Assembly (NCBI GenBank): GCA_002480565.1
Contig: DLCK01000072.1
Location: forward strand, 1-64,000
Origin: Phycisphaerales bacterium UBA7800
Lineage (GTDB): Bacteria > Planctomycetota > Phycisphaerae > Phycisphaerales > Phycisphaeraceae
Direction of reading: 5' to 3'
DNA length: 64,000 bases
Shown: positions 1 to 7,998 of the stretch, in pieces
Layout: every line of letters starts with the position of its first letter
Position numbering within the stretch: position 1 is the first letter of the stretch
Notes under the pieces: model-generated
The model's database searches: none
The model's input: only the letters and a program-made list of their open reading frames with translations
What the model was told of the DNA's origin: nothing
Translations under genes and position numbers: made by a program

Positions 1-145
1 TAAAACTCAGTTCACGGCATTGCCTTCCTGGGGGGCGAGATCCAGCGACGAAACGCTGGCGGGGTTTGGGACAGCATCCCAACTCATGTTTCCCCATTAC
101 CTTTAAGCACTGACAATGTGAAAGTCACAGGTGTCTTTTAATCTC

Positions 146-180
146 GACAGAGGGTCCGGGGGGCGAAGCTCCCTGGCAAG
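146..180. repeat. Intergenic GC-rich repeat, copy 1
   Basis: This stretch shares most of its bases with 20950-20985. Both copies have the common core GGTCCGGGG followed by a short hairpin ending GAAGCTCCCTGG. In this copy the stem GGGGGC/GCTCCC has one mismatch. Around it, 1-240 holds no gene that I can support. The function is unknown; it may be an RNA hairpin or a dispersed intergenic element. Confidence 0.5.
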
Positions 181-240
181 CAAAACAACGAATCAAGTAT
201 CCTAAGAATCCCACCAATTTACCTAGAGCAGTTCAAATAA

Positions 241-276
241 CTGAACCACTACCGGCTGAAGCCGGTAGTGGTTCAG
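241..276. terminator. Strong 16-bp hairpin downstream of the GH4 gene
   Basis: Bases 241-256 and 261-276 are a perfect 16-bp inverted repeat with loop TGAA. It lies 28 nt beyond the stop of the alpha-galactosidase gene. On the minus strand it is followed by only a weak T-rich stretch (TTATTTG), so it could be a terminator or a 3'-end stabilising hairpin. Confidence 0.6.
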
Positions 277-303
277 TTGCAATCACAATTTGTGATATTC
301 GAC

Positions 304-1815
304 TTATTCGTAACCGGGCAGGAACTCTGCTTCGGCGTCGAACATTTCGTTGGTCATTTTACGAATCTGACCGGGCGTGAGAACTGCTGCACACAAGGGG
401 TCGAGCATCAATGCGTGGATGGCTGCTTCCTTGGACTTCTCAATACATGCCTTGGCAGCAAGGTCGAACATGTTCATGTTCAGGCGACACACGGCAGCCA
501 TCTGCGGGGGCAATGCGCCGTAACGTGTCGGGTGGATACCGTTGCGGTCGATGAGGCAGGCCACTTCCACACAGCCATCTGCGGGCAAGTTGGTGATGAC
601 CGGGCCCCGTCCACCTGCATCAAAGTTGGCGATATTGCCATGAATGCGAACGGGCTGATCCTTTTCACGACCTTCGATGATCCAGGAGGCATATTCCCAG
701 CTGCGTTCCCAGCCACATTCTTTTTCACCCTTGACCATGGCCATGCGGTCTTTGTCCGCTTCCTTGCGCCAGTTGGGCCAGTTGGTGGCATAGAAACGTG
801 ATCCGCCGTCATAGGTCAGACGCCAAAGCTTCTTGCCTTCTTCGGACTTGCGATAGTAAGGCAGGTATTCAGAAAGGTGACCGGAGCTTTCAGTGATGAA
901 TGCACCGAAGTTCACGCACATATCTTTGCGGACGAGGTCCACCATCTTGTAGGGCTTTTCGTAGTCCTTGATGCGACTGGCATCGGTTGAGTCGGCAAGA
1001 GCTTCACCGCGATCATACTCGGCATGACCTTCGGCGATTTCTTCGCTGAACTTCTTGTACAGTGTTTCTTTGTAGAGGTCTTTGCCTTCATGCTTCAGCG
1101 TGGTGAACCATGCCAGGTGATTGATGCCGGCACATTCCCATTCCATCTCCTCGTAAGGCACGTCGGCATACTTGGCGAGCAAGTGACTGGTGCCCTGCAC
1201 GGAGTGACAGAGTCCGACGACTTTCATTTCCGGAACCGCGCGGGCGGCTGCAAGACACATGATGTTCATCGGGTTGGTGTAGTTAAGCACCCATGCATCG
1301 GGGCAAAGTTTCTTGGCGTCACGCAGCACGTCGAGGAAAACGGGAACGGTCCGCAGGGCTTTAAACAAACCACCGGGGCCGATGGTGTCACCGATACATT
1401 GGTCGATGCCGTACTTGAGTGGAATGTCATTGTCATGTTCGACACATGCCGTGCCGGACACTTCGATGCAGTTGACGATGTAGGTTGACCCGGGTAGCGC
1501 GTCAAGACGATTGGTAGAGGACTTGACGGTCCAACCTTCACTGCGTCCCTTGATGTCAATGAGTTTTTCGATGAGTTGATGCATCGTGGTCAAACGTTCT
1601 TCGTCGATATCGACGAGGAAGATTTCACCTTTGTCAGCCGAGGGCATCTGCAACACGTCATTACAAAGACGCGGACAGAATGCCGAGCCGGCACCCATGA
1701 AAGTGACCTTGATCGGACGGGTGAATTTACCGGGAAGACCCTTTTGGTTTTCGGCGGTCTGCATGTGGGCTTCGTGGCCCTTCTTGGCTTCTTTGTCGAT
1801 GGTGGCTGTGGCCAT
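304..1815 (-). CDS. melA: GH4 family alpha-galactosidase/6-phospho-glycosidase (MelA-like)
   Basis: A glycoside hydrolase family 4 enzyme, which uses NAD+ and a divalent metal to cleave alpha-galactosides by a redox elimination mechanism in the cytoplasm. The Rossmann start VTFMGAGSAF lies at about 37-46, after a roughly 35-residue N-terminal extension that is unusual for the family. The NPMN segment (about 181-184), CH in GLCHSVQ (203-204) and GINHLAWF supply the expected metal and substrate contacts. The length of 503 aa is slightly above the usual 450. The ATG is preceded by GGAG at good spacing. It is divergent from an AraC regulator that probably controls it. The exact sugar (melibiose-type, or galacturonide as in some GH4) cannot be fixed from sequence. 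Confidence 0.85.
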   Translation of the reverse strand: MATATIDKEAKKGHEAHMQTAENQKGLPGKFTRPIKVTFMGAGSAFCPRLCNDVLQMPSADKGEIFLVDIDEERLTTMHQLIEKLIDIKGRSEGWTVKSSTNRLDALPGSTYIVNCIEVSGTACVEHDNDIPLKYGIDQCIGDTIGPGGLFKALRTVPVFLDVLRDAKKLCPDAWVLNYTNPMNIMCLAAARAVPEMKVVGLCHSVQGTSHLLAKYADVPYEEMEWECAGINHLAWFTTLKHEGKDLYKETLYKKFSEEIAEGHAEYDRGEALADSTDASRIKDYEKPYKMVDLVRKDMCVNFGAFITESSGHLSEYLPYYRKSEEGKKLWRLTYDGGSRFYATNWPNWRKEADKDRMAMVKGEKECGWERSWEYASWIIEGREKDQPVRIHGNIANFDAGGRGPVITNLPADGCVEVACLIDRNGIHPTRYGALPPQMAAVCRLNMNMFDLAAKACIEKSKEAAIHALMLDPLCAAVLTPGQIRKMTNEMFDAEAEFLPGYE

Positions 1816-1892
1816 TGTTTTGCTCCTGATTAACAGCGTGTGACAAGATGTTAGTATTGTTACCTCAAATCAAGGAATTTCAACGGCAATTA

Positions 1893-1920
1893 TGTGATAG
1901 TTAATGTATATTTTGTGATA
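1893..1920 (+). promoter_or_regulatory. Candidate AraC-type operator (two direct half-sites 21 bp apart)
   Basis: TGTGATA occurs at 1893-1899 and again at 1914-1920, in the same orientation and exactly 21 bp apart, the usual two-turn spacing of AraC family half-sites. They lie in the intergenic region between the divergent GH4 and AraC genes and flank TATATT (1907-1912), which ends 7 nt before the regulator ATG at 1920. The second half-site runs into that ATG, which would suit autoregulation. A further TTTGTGATAT lies at 289-298, just past the GH4 stop. Confidence 0.5.
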
Positions 1921-2753
1921 TGGCACAACTTCCTATCATCGAACCGAGTTCTGAGCCGCCCTTCTGGTCCGTCTGGTCCTATGGATGGGACACCAAAATG
2001 CCCAATGAGCATTACGACTGGTCAAACCATAACCGCGGCCCGCATCAAAGTGTCTGCATCCAATACAACGTGCAAGGCAGTATCAATTACATTGAGCGTG
2101 GGCATCACTTTACCGTCACACCAGGGCAGGCTTTCATTTTCAGCTACCTCGAAGACACACGTTATTACCTTTCCCCTGAGCGGGATGAATTGTACGAATG
2201 CCTCTGGCTGAATCTTCATGGTGCCGGACTCCGTGAACACTGGCATTATTTACGTCAGCAGTTCGGCTCAATCATCACGCTGGATGAAAAATCCCCAACC
2301 CTGCGAAGTCTTAAACAGATTTACGAAATGGCGGCCCCGCGATTAAATACCAGCCAACTGGTCATGGCCACAGCCGTGTATCGACTGGTCATGCAAATTG
2401 CAGACGACCTGCACGCCCGTTGGCAACGCACCGAACCCCCTGTCGATCAAGCCATCGAACAATTGATTCAATATCCAACCGGCACATGGTCACTCAAATC
2501 CGTTGCTGCACGATTCGGTGTCAGCCGCGAACATCTCACCAGGCGGTTTAATGAAAAAATGGGAATCAGCCCCGGCCAATATCTCATTCAACAAAAACTC
2601 CAACGTGCCTTGATCCTGCTCAAGGAAACAACACTCCCCATCACCCAAGTCGCAGAACAGTCCGGCTTCGGTACATCACACACACTCATCCGCCAAATGC
2701 AAACCGCACAAGGTATGAGTCCAACCGAGTATCGGCAGTCGCAGCAGAGCTAG
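1920..2753 (+). CDS. AraC family transcriptional regulator
   Basis: A 277-residue activator with an N-terminal cupin-like sugar-binding region (about 30-110) and a C-terminal pair of helix-turn-helix motifs (about 175-275), with the typical SLKSVAARFGVSREHLTRRF and AEQSGFG segments of AraC/XylS proteins. The ATG has no Shine-Dalgarno site, but a -10-like TATATT ends 7 nt upstream, so the mRNA may be leaderless. It is divergent from the GH4 alpha-galactosidase gene, which is its most likely target. The inducer is unknown, presumably an alpha-galactoside or galactose. Confidence 0.85.
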   Translation: MAQLPIIEPSSEPPFWSVWSYGWDTKMPNEHYDWSNHNRGPHQSVCIQYNVQGSINYIERGHHFTVTPGQAFIFSYLEDTRYYLSPERDELYECLWLNLHGAGLREHWHYLRQQFGSIITLDEKSPTLRSLKQIYEMAAPRLNTSQLVMATAVYRLVMQIADDLHARWQRTEPPVDQAIEQLIQYPTGTWSLKSVAARFGVSREHLTRRFNEKMGISPGQYLIQQKLQRALILLKETTLPITQVAEQSGFGTSHTLIRQMQTAQGMSPTEYRQSQQS

Positions 2754-2778
2754 GCGTTTTTCGTTCAAGTGTGTCGCC

Positions 2779-3801
2779 TCATGCTTCATGCATGTAACAA
2801 CGCAAACCTTCGAGATCGTTCTCGGTAACAATCTGCTTCAGACGCTTGGAAAACGCCCACGGGGTTGCAGCATCAATATGATGCAGTCCAAGTAAATGCA
2901 GAATCTGTTCGATCAACTCTGCCATCCCCTGACCGGTGGTTGCACTGACGGCAAGGACATCCGGGGGCATCTGTTTTTGCGTCTGCTCATCCACCGTATC
3001 AATTTTGTTTAACAGCAGGATGTCGGGCTTGCGATGGGGCTTGCCTGCCTGTTCAAAACCATTTTGCAGGTCCGACATGTAGACCAGGACATCGGCCTGT
3101 TCTATGACCTGTTTGGCTAACTGGATCGCTTGCTGTTCGACTGCATCATCACTTGATCGGATGCCGGGTGTGTCCATCCATCGCACGGCCACGCCGCGGA
3201 GTTGAGCCATCCCGCCAACCCAGTCGCGCGTGGTTCCCGGCAGGTCAGCGACGATGCTTGCTGCATATCCGAGCATGCGATTGGTGAGTGTACTTTTGCC
3301 GACATTGGCAGGCCCAACCACCACAATGGATGGCATGTCACAGAGTCGATCCAGCTTGTTTGTGTCGGCCAAAATGGTTGACGAATCAAGCGTGACATTC
3401 TGCCAATTTTCAAGTTGAGCAAGTAACAGATCAATCGCAGCTGGACTGGGTGCATGGGCAATGGTCGCCAGCATGTCCGCTTGAAAGTCACTGGATGCTT
3501 CGGGGAATATTTGACGATTGCTTGCCTGTTTGTGATGACAGCCAAGATCTAAAAGTTTTTCGCACAGCAGTTCGATGACACGCAGTCCGCCGTGAGGCAT
3601 GAGCTGCGCCCATTCATCACCCAGGCAGACGACCAGCCCCTCGTCAATGCCTCCAAAGTCACACAGATAGACCTTGTTATCATCCCACTGTGTTCGTAGC
3701 GTCAGTTCGGATAATAAGCCTTTGACACCTTGGCCATGCAGTTGAATCAACGCGACCGCGCCGGCGGTATTGGCAGGAGTTGTCAGACTCAGGCAGATCA
3801 T
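2779..3801 (-). CDS. MnmE-like GTPase lacking the C-terminal C-x-G-K motif
   Basis: It resembles the tRNA-modification GTPase MnmE. An N-terminal TrmE-like region (about 1-115) is followed by a shortened linker and a G domain with G1 GPANVGKS (163-170), PGTTRD (188-193), G3 DTPG (210-213), a Glu at 222 that aligns with the MnmE catalytic Glu, and NKID near 266. MnmE is normally about 450 aa and ends in C(I/L/V)GK. This protein has 340 aa, a reduced helical domain, and ends in CYMHEA. It may therefore be a paralogue with a different job rather than the U34-modifying enzyme. Its start overlaps the upstream membrane protein by 4 nt, indicating translational coupling. Confidence 0.75.
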   Translation of the reverse strand: MICLSLTTPANTAGAVALIQLHGQGVKGLLSELTLRTQWDDNKVYLCDFGGIDEGLVVCLGDEWAQLMPHGGLRVIELLCEKLLDLGCHHKQASNRQIFPEASSDFQADMLATIAHAPSPAAIDLLLAQLENWQNVTLDSSTILADTNKLDRLCDMPSIVVVGPANVGKSTLTNRMLGYAASIVADLPGTTRDWVGGMAQLRGVAVRWMDTPGIRSSDDAVEQQAIQLAKQVIEQADVLVYMSDLQNGFEQAGKPHRKPDILLLNKIDTVDEQTQKQMPPDVLAVSATTGQGMAELIEQILHLLGLHHIDAATPWAFSKRLKQIVTENDLEGLRCYMHEA

Positions 3802-4280
3802 TTGTTTAGCAGGTCCGGTGGCTGATTATTCATAAATTCAGGATTGGCAGGTTCCATCGCTTTGCCGTTGGGGAAGTTCATGGCAAAGACCGCAATGAGC
3901 GCAACAGGCAAAGCAAACGTTGGGCCAAGGGTGCGATGTAGCAATATTGGAACCAATGACACAAGTGCAGCACCTTCGATCATTGCCATCGACAAAATCA
4001 TTCCTGAGGCATATCCCTTGGGCGTGACGCAATTCTCAACCCAATTTTTCTTGTATATCTGCATTCGAATAAATGCAGAAATCGGTACCGACATCAAGCC
4101 CCAGACCACTGCGACCATGTAAATGATTTTCACTGATTCAAACGATTCAGGCTCACTGGTCAAACACAAACCAATCACAACAGCAGCAAATAGCACCTGC
4201 CCCATGAGCATTGCAAACCACATAATCCGCATGTTTTTCAAGGTCTGTTGAGGTGTCAGGTTCGTTGTTTGATCAGTCAT
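3798..4280 (-). CDS. Small four-helix membrane protein, function unknown
   Basis: A 160-residue protein with an N-terminal hydrophilic stretch and about four hydrophobic segments (near 18-40, 50-70, 92-113 and 120-136). No catalytic motif is visible. It is embedded in the obg-coaX-GTPase gene string, 27 nt after coaX, and overlaps the following GTPase by 4 nt, so it is surely co-transcribed. I do not recognise the family. Confidence 0.7.
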   Translation of the reverse strand: MTDQTTNLTPQQTLKNMRIMWFAMLMGQVLFAAVVIGLCLTSEPESFESVKIIYMVAVVWGLMSVPISAFIRMQIYKKNWVENCVTPKGYASGMILSMAMIEGAALVSLVPILLHRTLGPTFALPVALIAVFAMNFPNGKAMEPANPEFMNNQPPDLLNK

Positions 4281-4307
4281 ATCATCACCAAATTTTCTGG
4301 GGAGGGA

Positions 4308-5087
4308 TCAGTCGTCTTTCTTCATCTGAGCTTTGACCGCTTCGACCATGCCCAGCAATGTTAACTCAGGGACGATGTGTTCGACCAACTCATAATCCTT
4401 GAAGAGCACATCGGCATCACCACCGGTTGCGACAACCACCGGATAAGCGCCAGCGTGCAGCGCATACTGTTCGGTCAGTTCGCGGACCATGCCACGGATG
4501 CCGTAGAACACCGCTGAGAGCATGGCCTGGGACGTGTTGTGGCCGATGGGTTCGTCGGGTTTTTGGAAGGAGACTTCCGGCAACTGCTCAGCATGCTGAT
4601 GCATACTTTGGAGCATGGTTTTGGCGCCTGGTCCAATCGCCCCGCCGTGGAATGTGCCAGCGCCATCGACATAGTCCACGGTGATGGCGGTCCCTGCATC
4701 AACCACGACGCAGGTTTGTTTGAGATGTGCAAATGCTGCTGATGCATTGAGCAAACGATCGGTTCCGATGATGGTTTCTGGATCAAGCTGTCTACCGACT
4801 GGCACGGGAAGATCCTCTTCAAGCACCACAATTGGCTGAGCTTCAATGCCACGCAGAACCTGTGTGACTTCCTGCTTTGCCCGACTGTTGACTGATGAGA
4901 GCAGGACCATCACGTTGGATTTATCACTGACTTCTGCGTAGCTTTGAGCCAGAAGCTGTTCAAGTTCACGTTGTGGAGCCGAGTGGCAGATGGATTCGGG
5001 GTTATGGATTTTGTCGTCACGGAAGGTGCCAACCTGCGTGCGTGTGTTACCGATATTGATGAGAAGTAGATTGAGATTTACTGACAT
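4308..5087 (-). CDS. coaX: Type III pantothenate kinase
   Basis: It phosphorylates pantothenate in the first step of coenzyme A synthesis. The ASKHA-fold motifs are present: an N-terminal phosphate loop INIGNTRTQVG, GTDRLLNASAA in the middle, and VVDAGTAITVDYVD with a following GGAIGPG. The phosphate loop normally begins with Asp (D-x-G-N-T); here that residue is Asn11, which is unusual. I chose the ATG at 5087 because GGAAG precedes it; a longer reading from 5126 would overlap obg by nearly 50 nt. With this start it overlaps the end of obg by 10 nt, so the two are coupled. Confidence 0.88.
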   Translation of the reverse strand: MSVNLNLLLINIGNTRTQVGTFRDDKIHNPESICHSAPQRELEQLLAQSYAEVSDKSNVMVLLSSVNSRAKQEVTQVLRGIEAQPIVVLEEDLPVPVGRQLDPETIIGTDRLLNASAAFAHLKQTCVVVDAGTAITVDYVDGAGTFHGGAIGPGAKTMLQSMHQHAEQLPEVSFQKPDEPIGHNTSQAMLSAVFYGIRGMVRELTEQYALHAGAYPVVVATGGDADVLFKDYELVEHIVPELTLLGMVEAVKAQMKKDD

Positions 5088-6118
5088 TGTTCTTCCGTTT
5101 TTTTGATCTGCCCAATACGTTGCCAACAGACGTTTACCAATTCATTGACACCTTGTCTTGTCGCAGAACTGATCCATAAGACTTCGATATCCAGTTCCTG
5201 CTGAATCATCTCCACCGCAATTTTGCGATCTTCTTCATTGGGGAATAAATCCAACTTGGAGAGGACGACGATTTCTGGCTTTGCCCCTAATTCTGTGGAA
5301 TAAGCTTCGAGTTCACTGCGAATGGTGCGGTAGTTATCCACGGGGCTGGAGTGATCCACCGGGTCCACATCCAATAGATGCACCAACAATCGCGTTCGTT
5401 CGACATGCTTGAGAAACTCGATCCCCAGGCCCTGACCCGCAGATGCGCCTTCGATGAGTCCGGGGATATCTGCAAAAATCACACGACGCGTCAGGTCATG
5501 GTGACCACCGGGGAGTTCTGCGATGCCCAGATTCGGTTCAAGTGTCGTAAAGGGGTAGTCAGCAATTTTGGGTGTTGCCTTGGAGATCACCGACAGCAAG
5601 GTCGACTTACCGGCATTGGGCAAACCAATGAGTCCGACATCAGCGATGAGCTTTAACTCCAGACGGATATTGAATTCTTCTGCCGGTTCACCGGGGGTGG
5701 ATTCATAGGGGACCTGATGGGTTGGCGATTTGAAATGCTCGTTACCAAAACCGCCACGTCCACCTTTGGCAACAACAACTTCCATGCCCTCTTCAGTGAG
5801 GTCTGCGATGAGTTCGCCGGTATCGTTGTTATAAATCATCGTACCAGGCGGAACCATCAAAATGCAATCATCGCCGTTGGCACCATGTTGCTGCTTGGGC
5901 TTGCCCGGTCCACCTTTCTGGGCATACCAGTGATGCTTACCGGTGTAATCCATCAGCGTATTGACGTTGGGATTGGCTCTGAAGATGACATCACCCCCGT
6001 CACCACCATCACCCCCGTTGGGGCCGCCCTTGGCAATGTACTTCATTCGCAGGAAGGAGACGCAACCGCCACCGCCCTTACCACTACTCACAAATATGAC
6101 TGCACTGTCTACTAGCAT
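5078..6118 (-). CDS. obg: Obg/CgtA GTPase
   Basis: A ribosome-associated GTPase of 50S assembly and stress control. The glycine-rich Obg fold occupies about 1-158 (SSGKGGGGC, GGPNGGDGGDGGDV), followed by the G domain with GLPNAGKST (G1), DIPGLIEGA (G3) and SKLD (G4). At 346 aa it is of the compact kind without a long C-terminal tail. It is the first gene of the obg-coaX-membrane protein-GTPase string. There is no Shine-Dalgarno site; a perfect TATAAT ends 6 nt before the ATG (6125-6130), so a leaderless transcript is likely. Confidence 0.95.
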   Translation of the reverse strand: MLVDSAVIFVSSGKGGGGCVSFLRMKYIAKGGPNGGDGGDGGDVIFRANPNVNTLMDYTGKHHWYAQKGGPGKPKQQHGANGDDCILMVPPGTMIYNNDTGELIADLTEEGMEVVVAKGGRGGFGNEHFKSPTHQVPYESTPGEPAEEFNIRLELKLIADVGLIGLPNAGKSTLLSVISKATPKIADYPFTTLEPNLGIAELPGGHHDLTRRVIFADIPGLIEGASAGQGLGIEFLKHVERTRLLVHLLDVDPVDHSSPVDNYRTIRSELEAYSTELGAKPEIVVLSKLDLFPNEEDRKIAVEMIQQELDIEVLWISSATRQGVNELVNVCWQRIGQIKKTEEQCQ

Positions 6119-6124
6119 CCGGGG

Positions 6125-6130
6125 ATTATA
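6125..6130 (-). promoter_or_regulatory. -10 box of obg, placed for a leaderless mRNA
   Basis: Read on the minus strand, TATAAT lies at 6130-6125 and the ATG of obg follows after exactly 6 nt, so transcription would start at or next to the A of the ATG. TTGACA is found at 6156-6151, but with a 20-nt spacer, longer than optimal, so the -35 assignment is uncertain. Confidence 0.5.
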
Positions 6131-6141
6131 ACGGGTTTAGA

Positions 6142-7086
6142 TCAAGCGCGTGTCAAGTTGGCCTTTGAGTCTTGTTTGCGTAACTGTTCGTAGGTTGATT
6201 TTGCCTGCTTCTTGCGACCATAGAACAGTCGCTTAATCACACCGCGCCAACGCTCAGATCGCCAGGGTGTCAGTGCAAGATACCGCCAATATTCGTGTGA
6301 AAAACCATGCCGATCGCGTTGCAGCATCCAGGGTTTGCGGCTGGAGGTAAAATGCACAATCGCCGGGTTTGTCACGGTGTCCAGAACATGCTTTGCGTCA
6401 TAGTGTCGATACTCAGCAGGCTCTTTGTAGATGGAAGTGGTCAGGTTCCAACGTTGGGGGAGGATATGGACTCGCCCTGCCAAGGTATGGTTGAGAATAT
6501 CCTGATCCCCTGCATGCAGATGGTCTCGAAAAAGCTCCAAAGCCTGAATGTACTGATCCCAGATCGATTCCTGTCGCCATGCTGCAAGATGACAAAGCAT
6601 CATGCCTGCATTAAACCGGACGCCGGGATTCAAGCCCATGTCCTGATAAACCTGATCTAAAAATTGCGTCTCCTCAACGACAGCAGCCAGCACACCATCC
6701 AACGATGTGTTCCATAACGGAGCCAATGACGTGCGAACCAGTAAATCCGAATCGAGATAAATCATTCTCTCTAAATCCGGGAACAAATCATGGATGATCA
6801 AGCGATAATATGACGCATTGGACAAGTATCTCACATCGGGAAATACTTCAAAACGCTTTTGATCCACCTGTACACAGGTAATCTGGCATCGATCCGGCTG
6901 GAGTTGTTCGAGCTGTTTTAAACGCTGCTGATGGGTATCACTTAGTTCCAGATGTAAAACAGATAGCGACACGCGATCATCGTCAGCCATATGATGCAAA
7001 ATGGACGCGATGGTCGTAGCAGCATGAGGCAGGTAATTTTGATCGGTTGATATGACAATCTGGATTGTCGAATTGCAGGCGGGCAT
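6142..7086 (-). CDS. GT8 family glycosyltransferase
   Basis: A retaining nucleotide-sugar transferase of the galactosyl/glucosyl (LgtC/glycogenin) family. It opens with IQIVISTDQNYL and has the metal-binding DxD in MIYLDSDLLV (about residues 110-119), then GVRFNAGMMLCHLAAW and a C-terminal HF/KPW region (IVHFTSSRKPW). The ATG at 7086 gives the normal family start. A TTG at 7122 overlapping the deoR stop by 4 nt is an alternative and would indicate coupling. It follows the DeoR gene of the BMC operon. A link to the compartment is not evident, and it may simply be read through. Confidence 0.8.
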   Translation of the reverse strand: MPACNSTIQIVISTDQNYLPHAATTIASILHHMADDDRVSLSVLHLELSDTHQQRLKQLEQLQPDRCQITCVQVDQKRFEVFPDVRYLSNASYYRLIIHDLFPDLERMIYLDSDLLVRTSLAPLWNTSLDGVLAAVVEETQFLDQVYQDMGLNPGVRFNAGMMLCHLAAWRQESIWDQYIQALELFRDHLHAGDQDILNHTLAGRVHILPQRWNLTTSIYKEPAEYRHYDAKHVLDTVTNPAIVHFTSSRKPWMLQRDRHGFSHEYWRYLALTPWRSERWRGVIKRLFYGRKKQAKSTYEQLRKQDSKANLTRA

Positions 7087-7118
7087 TGAGAAATTGTAGC
7101 ACAAACCAAACCTGATAC

Positions 7119-7904
7119 TCAATCGACCTGTTCATCCTGCTCGGCAATGACCAGACGGTCACCAAGCTGATCCTTCCACATGGGATCGACATTGGCATCG
7201 GTGATGATGTGGTCCAACTCGTCCACGCCGCAGACGCGGGCCAGCGACTTGCGACCGAATTTGGAACTGTCCATGAGTAGCGCACATCGGGTTGCCTGAC
7301 GCATCATGGCCTGTTCGACTTCCGCCATGCCGATGTTCACGTTGTAGACCGAATCACCAAGGATGCCATACAGCGAAAAAAGCAGTAGGTCCCCGTGGAG
7401 TTCAGCAAGGGTGCCGGTGGCAATGGGGCCGATGGTGATGCCGGTTCGCGGGTACAGACTCCCACCAACAATAAGCGTCTCCACCTGATCGTCATCGTGA
7501 AAGTGCATCGCAATGGCTAAGGAGTCGGTGACGACTTGGATCGGTCTTGCGGTGATTTGACGGGCGGCATAGATGACCGTGGAGCCCCCATCCATGAGCA
7601 CGGTCATGTGCGGTTTGACCAGTGATGCAGCCAAGGCGCCGATGGCCATCTTGGCGTTGATCGACTCATTCATCCGCTCGGTGAGTGTCTGCCCGGAGAT
7701 GCCATGCGGGGATTGAGATTCGCTGCCGGTGTAGATCGCCCCACCGTGGGTTCGCTTGGCATAGCCCTGCTCTTCGAGCACTTCAAGGTCACGGCGAATC
7801 GTTGACGTACTCACATCCAATTCACGTGACATGTCTTCAAGCTGCACGGTGAGACGTGCCTTGAGTAAGTCGAGAATTTTTTGTTGACGTTCAATGATGA
7901 GCAT
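7119..7904 (-). CDS. DeoR family transcriptional regulator of the BMC locus
   Basis: The 261 residues comprise an N-terminal winged helix (about 6-60; MSRELDVSTSTIRRDLEVLEEQGYAKRTHGG is the classic DeoR signature, split here only for reading) and a C-terminal DeoRC sugar-phosphate sensor (about 85-245) with the MDGGST loop. Such proteins usually repress sugar catabolic genes until a phosphorylated intermediate binds. Planctomycetal BMC loci normally carry a DeoR gene, and this one closes the operon. The likely target is the three phased TTTTG repeats at the pduL promoter (16803-16827). Confidence 0.88.
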   Translation of the reverse strand: MLIIERQQKILDLLKARLTVQLEDMSRELDVSTSTIRRDLEVLEEQGYAKRTHGGAIYTGSESQSPHGISGQTLTERMNESINAKMAIGALAASLVKPHMTVLMDGGSTVIYAARQITARPIQVVTDSLAIAMHFHDDDQVETLIVGGSLYPRTGITIGPIATGTLAELHGDLLLFSLYGILGDSVYNVNIGMAEVEQAMMRQATRCALLMDSSKFGRKSLARVCGVDELDHIITDANVDPMWKDQLGDRLVIAEQDEQVD

Positions 7905-7956
7905 GGGTTATCAGTGAGTAGTGAGTAGGGATTAGAATTAGAATTAGACAATAGCT

Positions 7957-7973
7957 GCGACACTGCGTGTCGC
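7957..7973. repeat. Palindromic hairpin, GCGACAC family
   Basis: A perfect 7-bp inverted repeat GCGACAC-TGC-GTGTCGC. It lies 26 nt after the stop of the dehydrogenase gene and before deoR. Related elements are at 11522-11538, 15617-15633 and, with changed arm bases on both sides, 34911-34927. The 21 bases from 7959 are repeated exactly at 15619. Confidence 0.65.
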
Positions 7974-7998
7974 TGATGCTTTGCAATGCTTAAAATGT

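Noticed and set aside
1..142. Open frame on the plus strand ending in TAA at 140-142, reading like the end of a beta-rich protein (THVSPLPLSTDNVKVTGVF)
   Set aside because: The same frame has TAA at 1-3 and no plausible start after it. It could be a remnant or a frameshifted gene end, but the window edge prevents a decision.
268..801. 177-residue open frame antisense to the 3' part of the GH4 gene
   Set aside because: Fully inside a well-supported gene, with no recognisable product.
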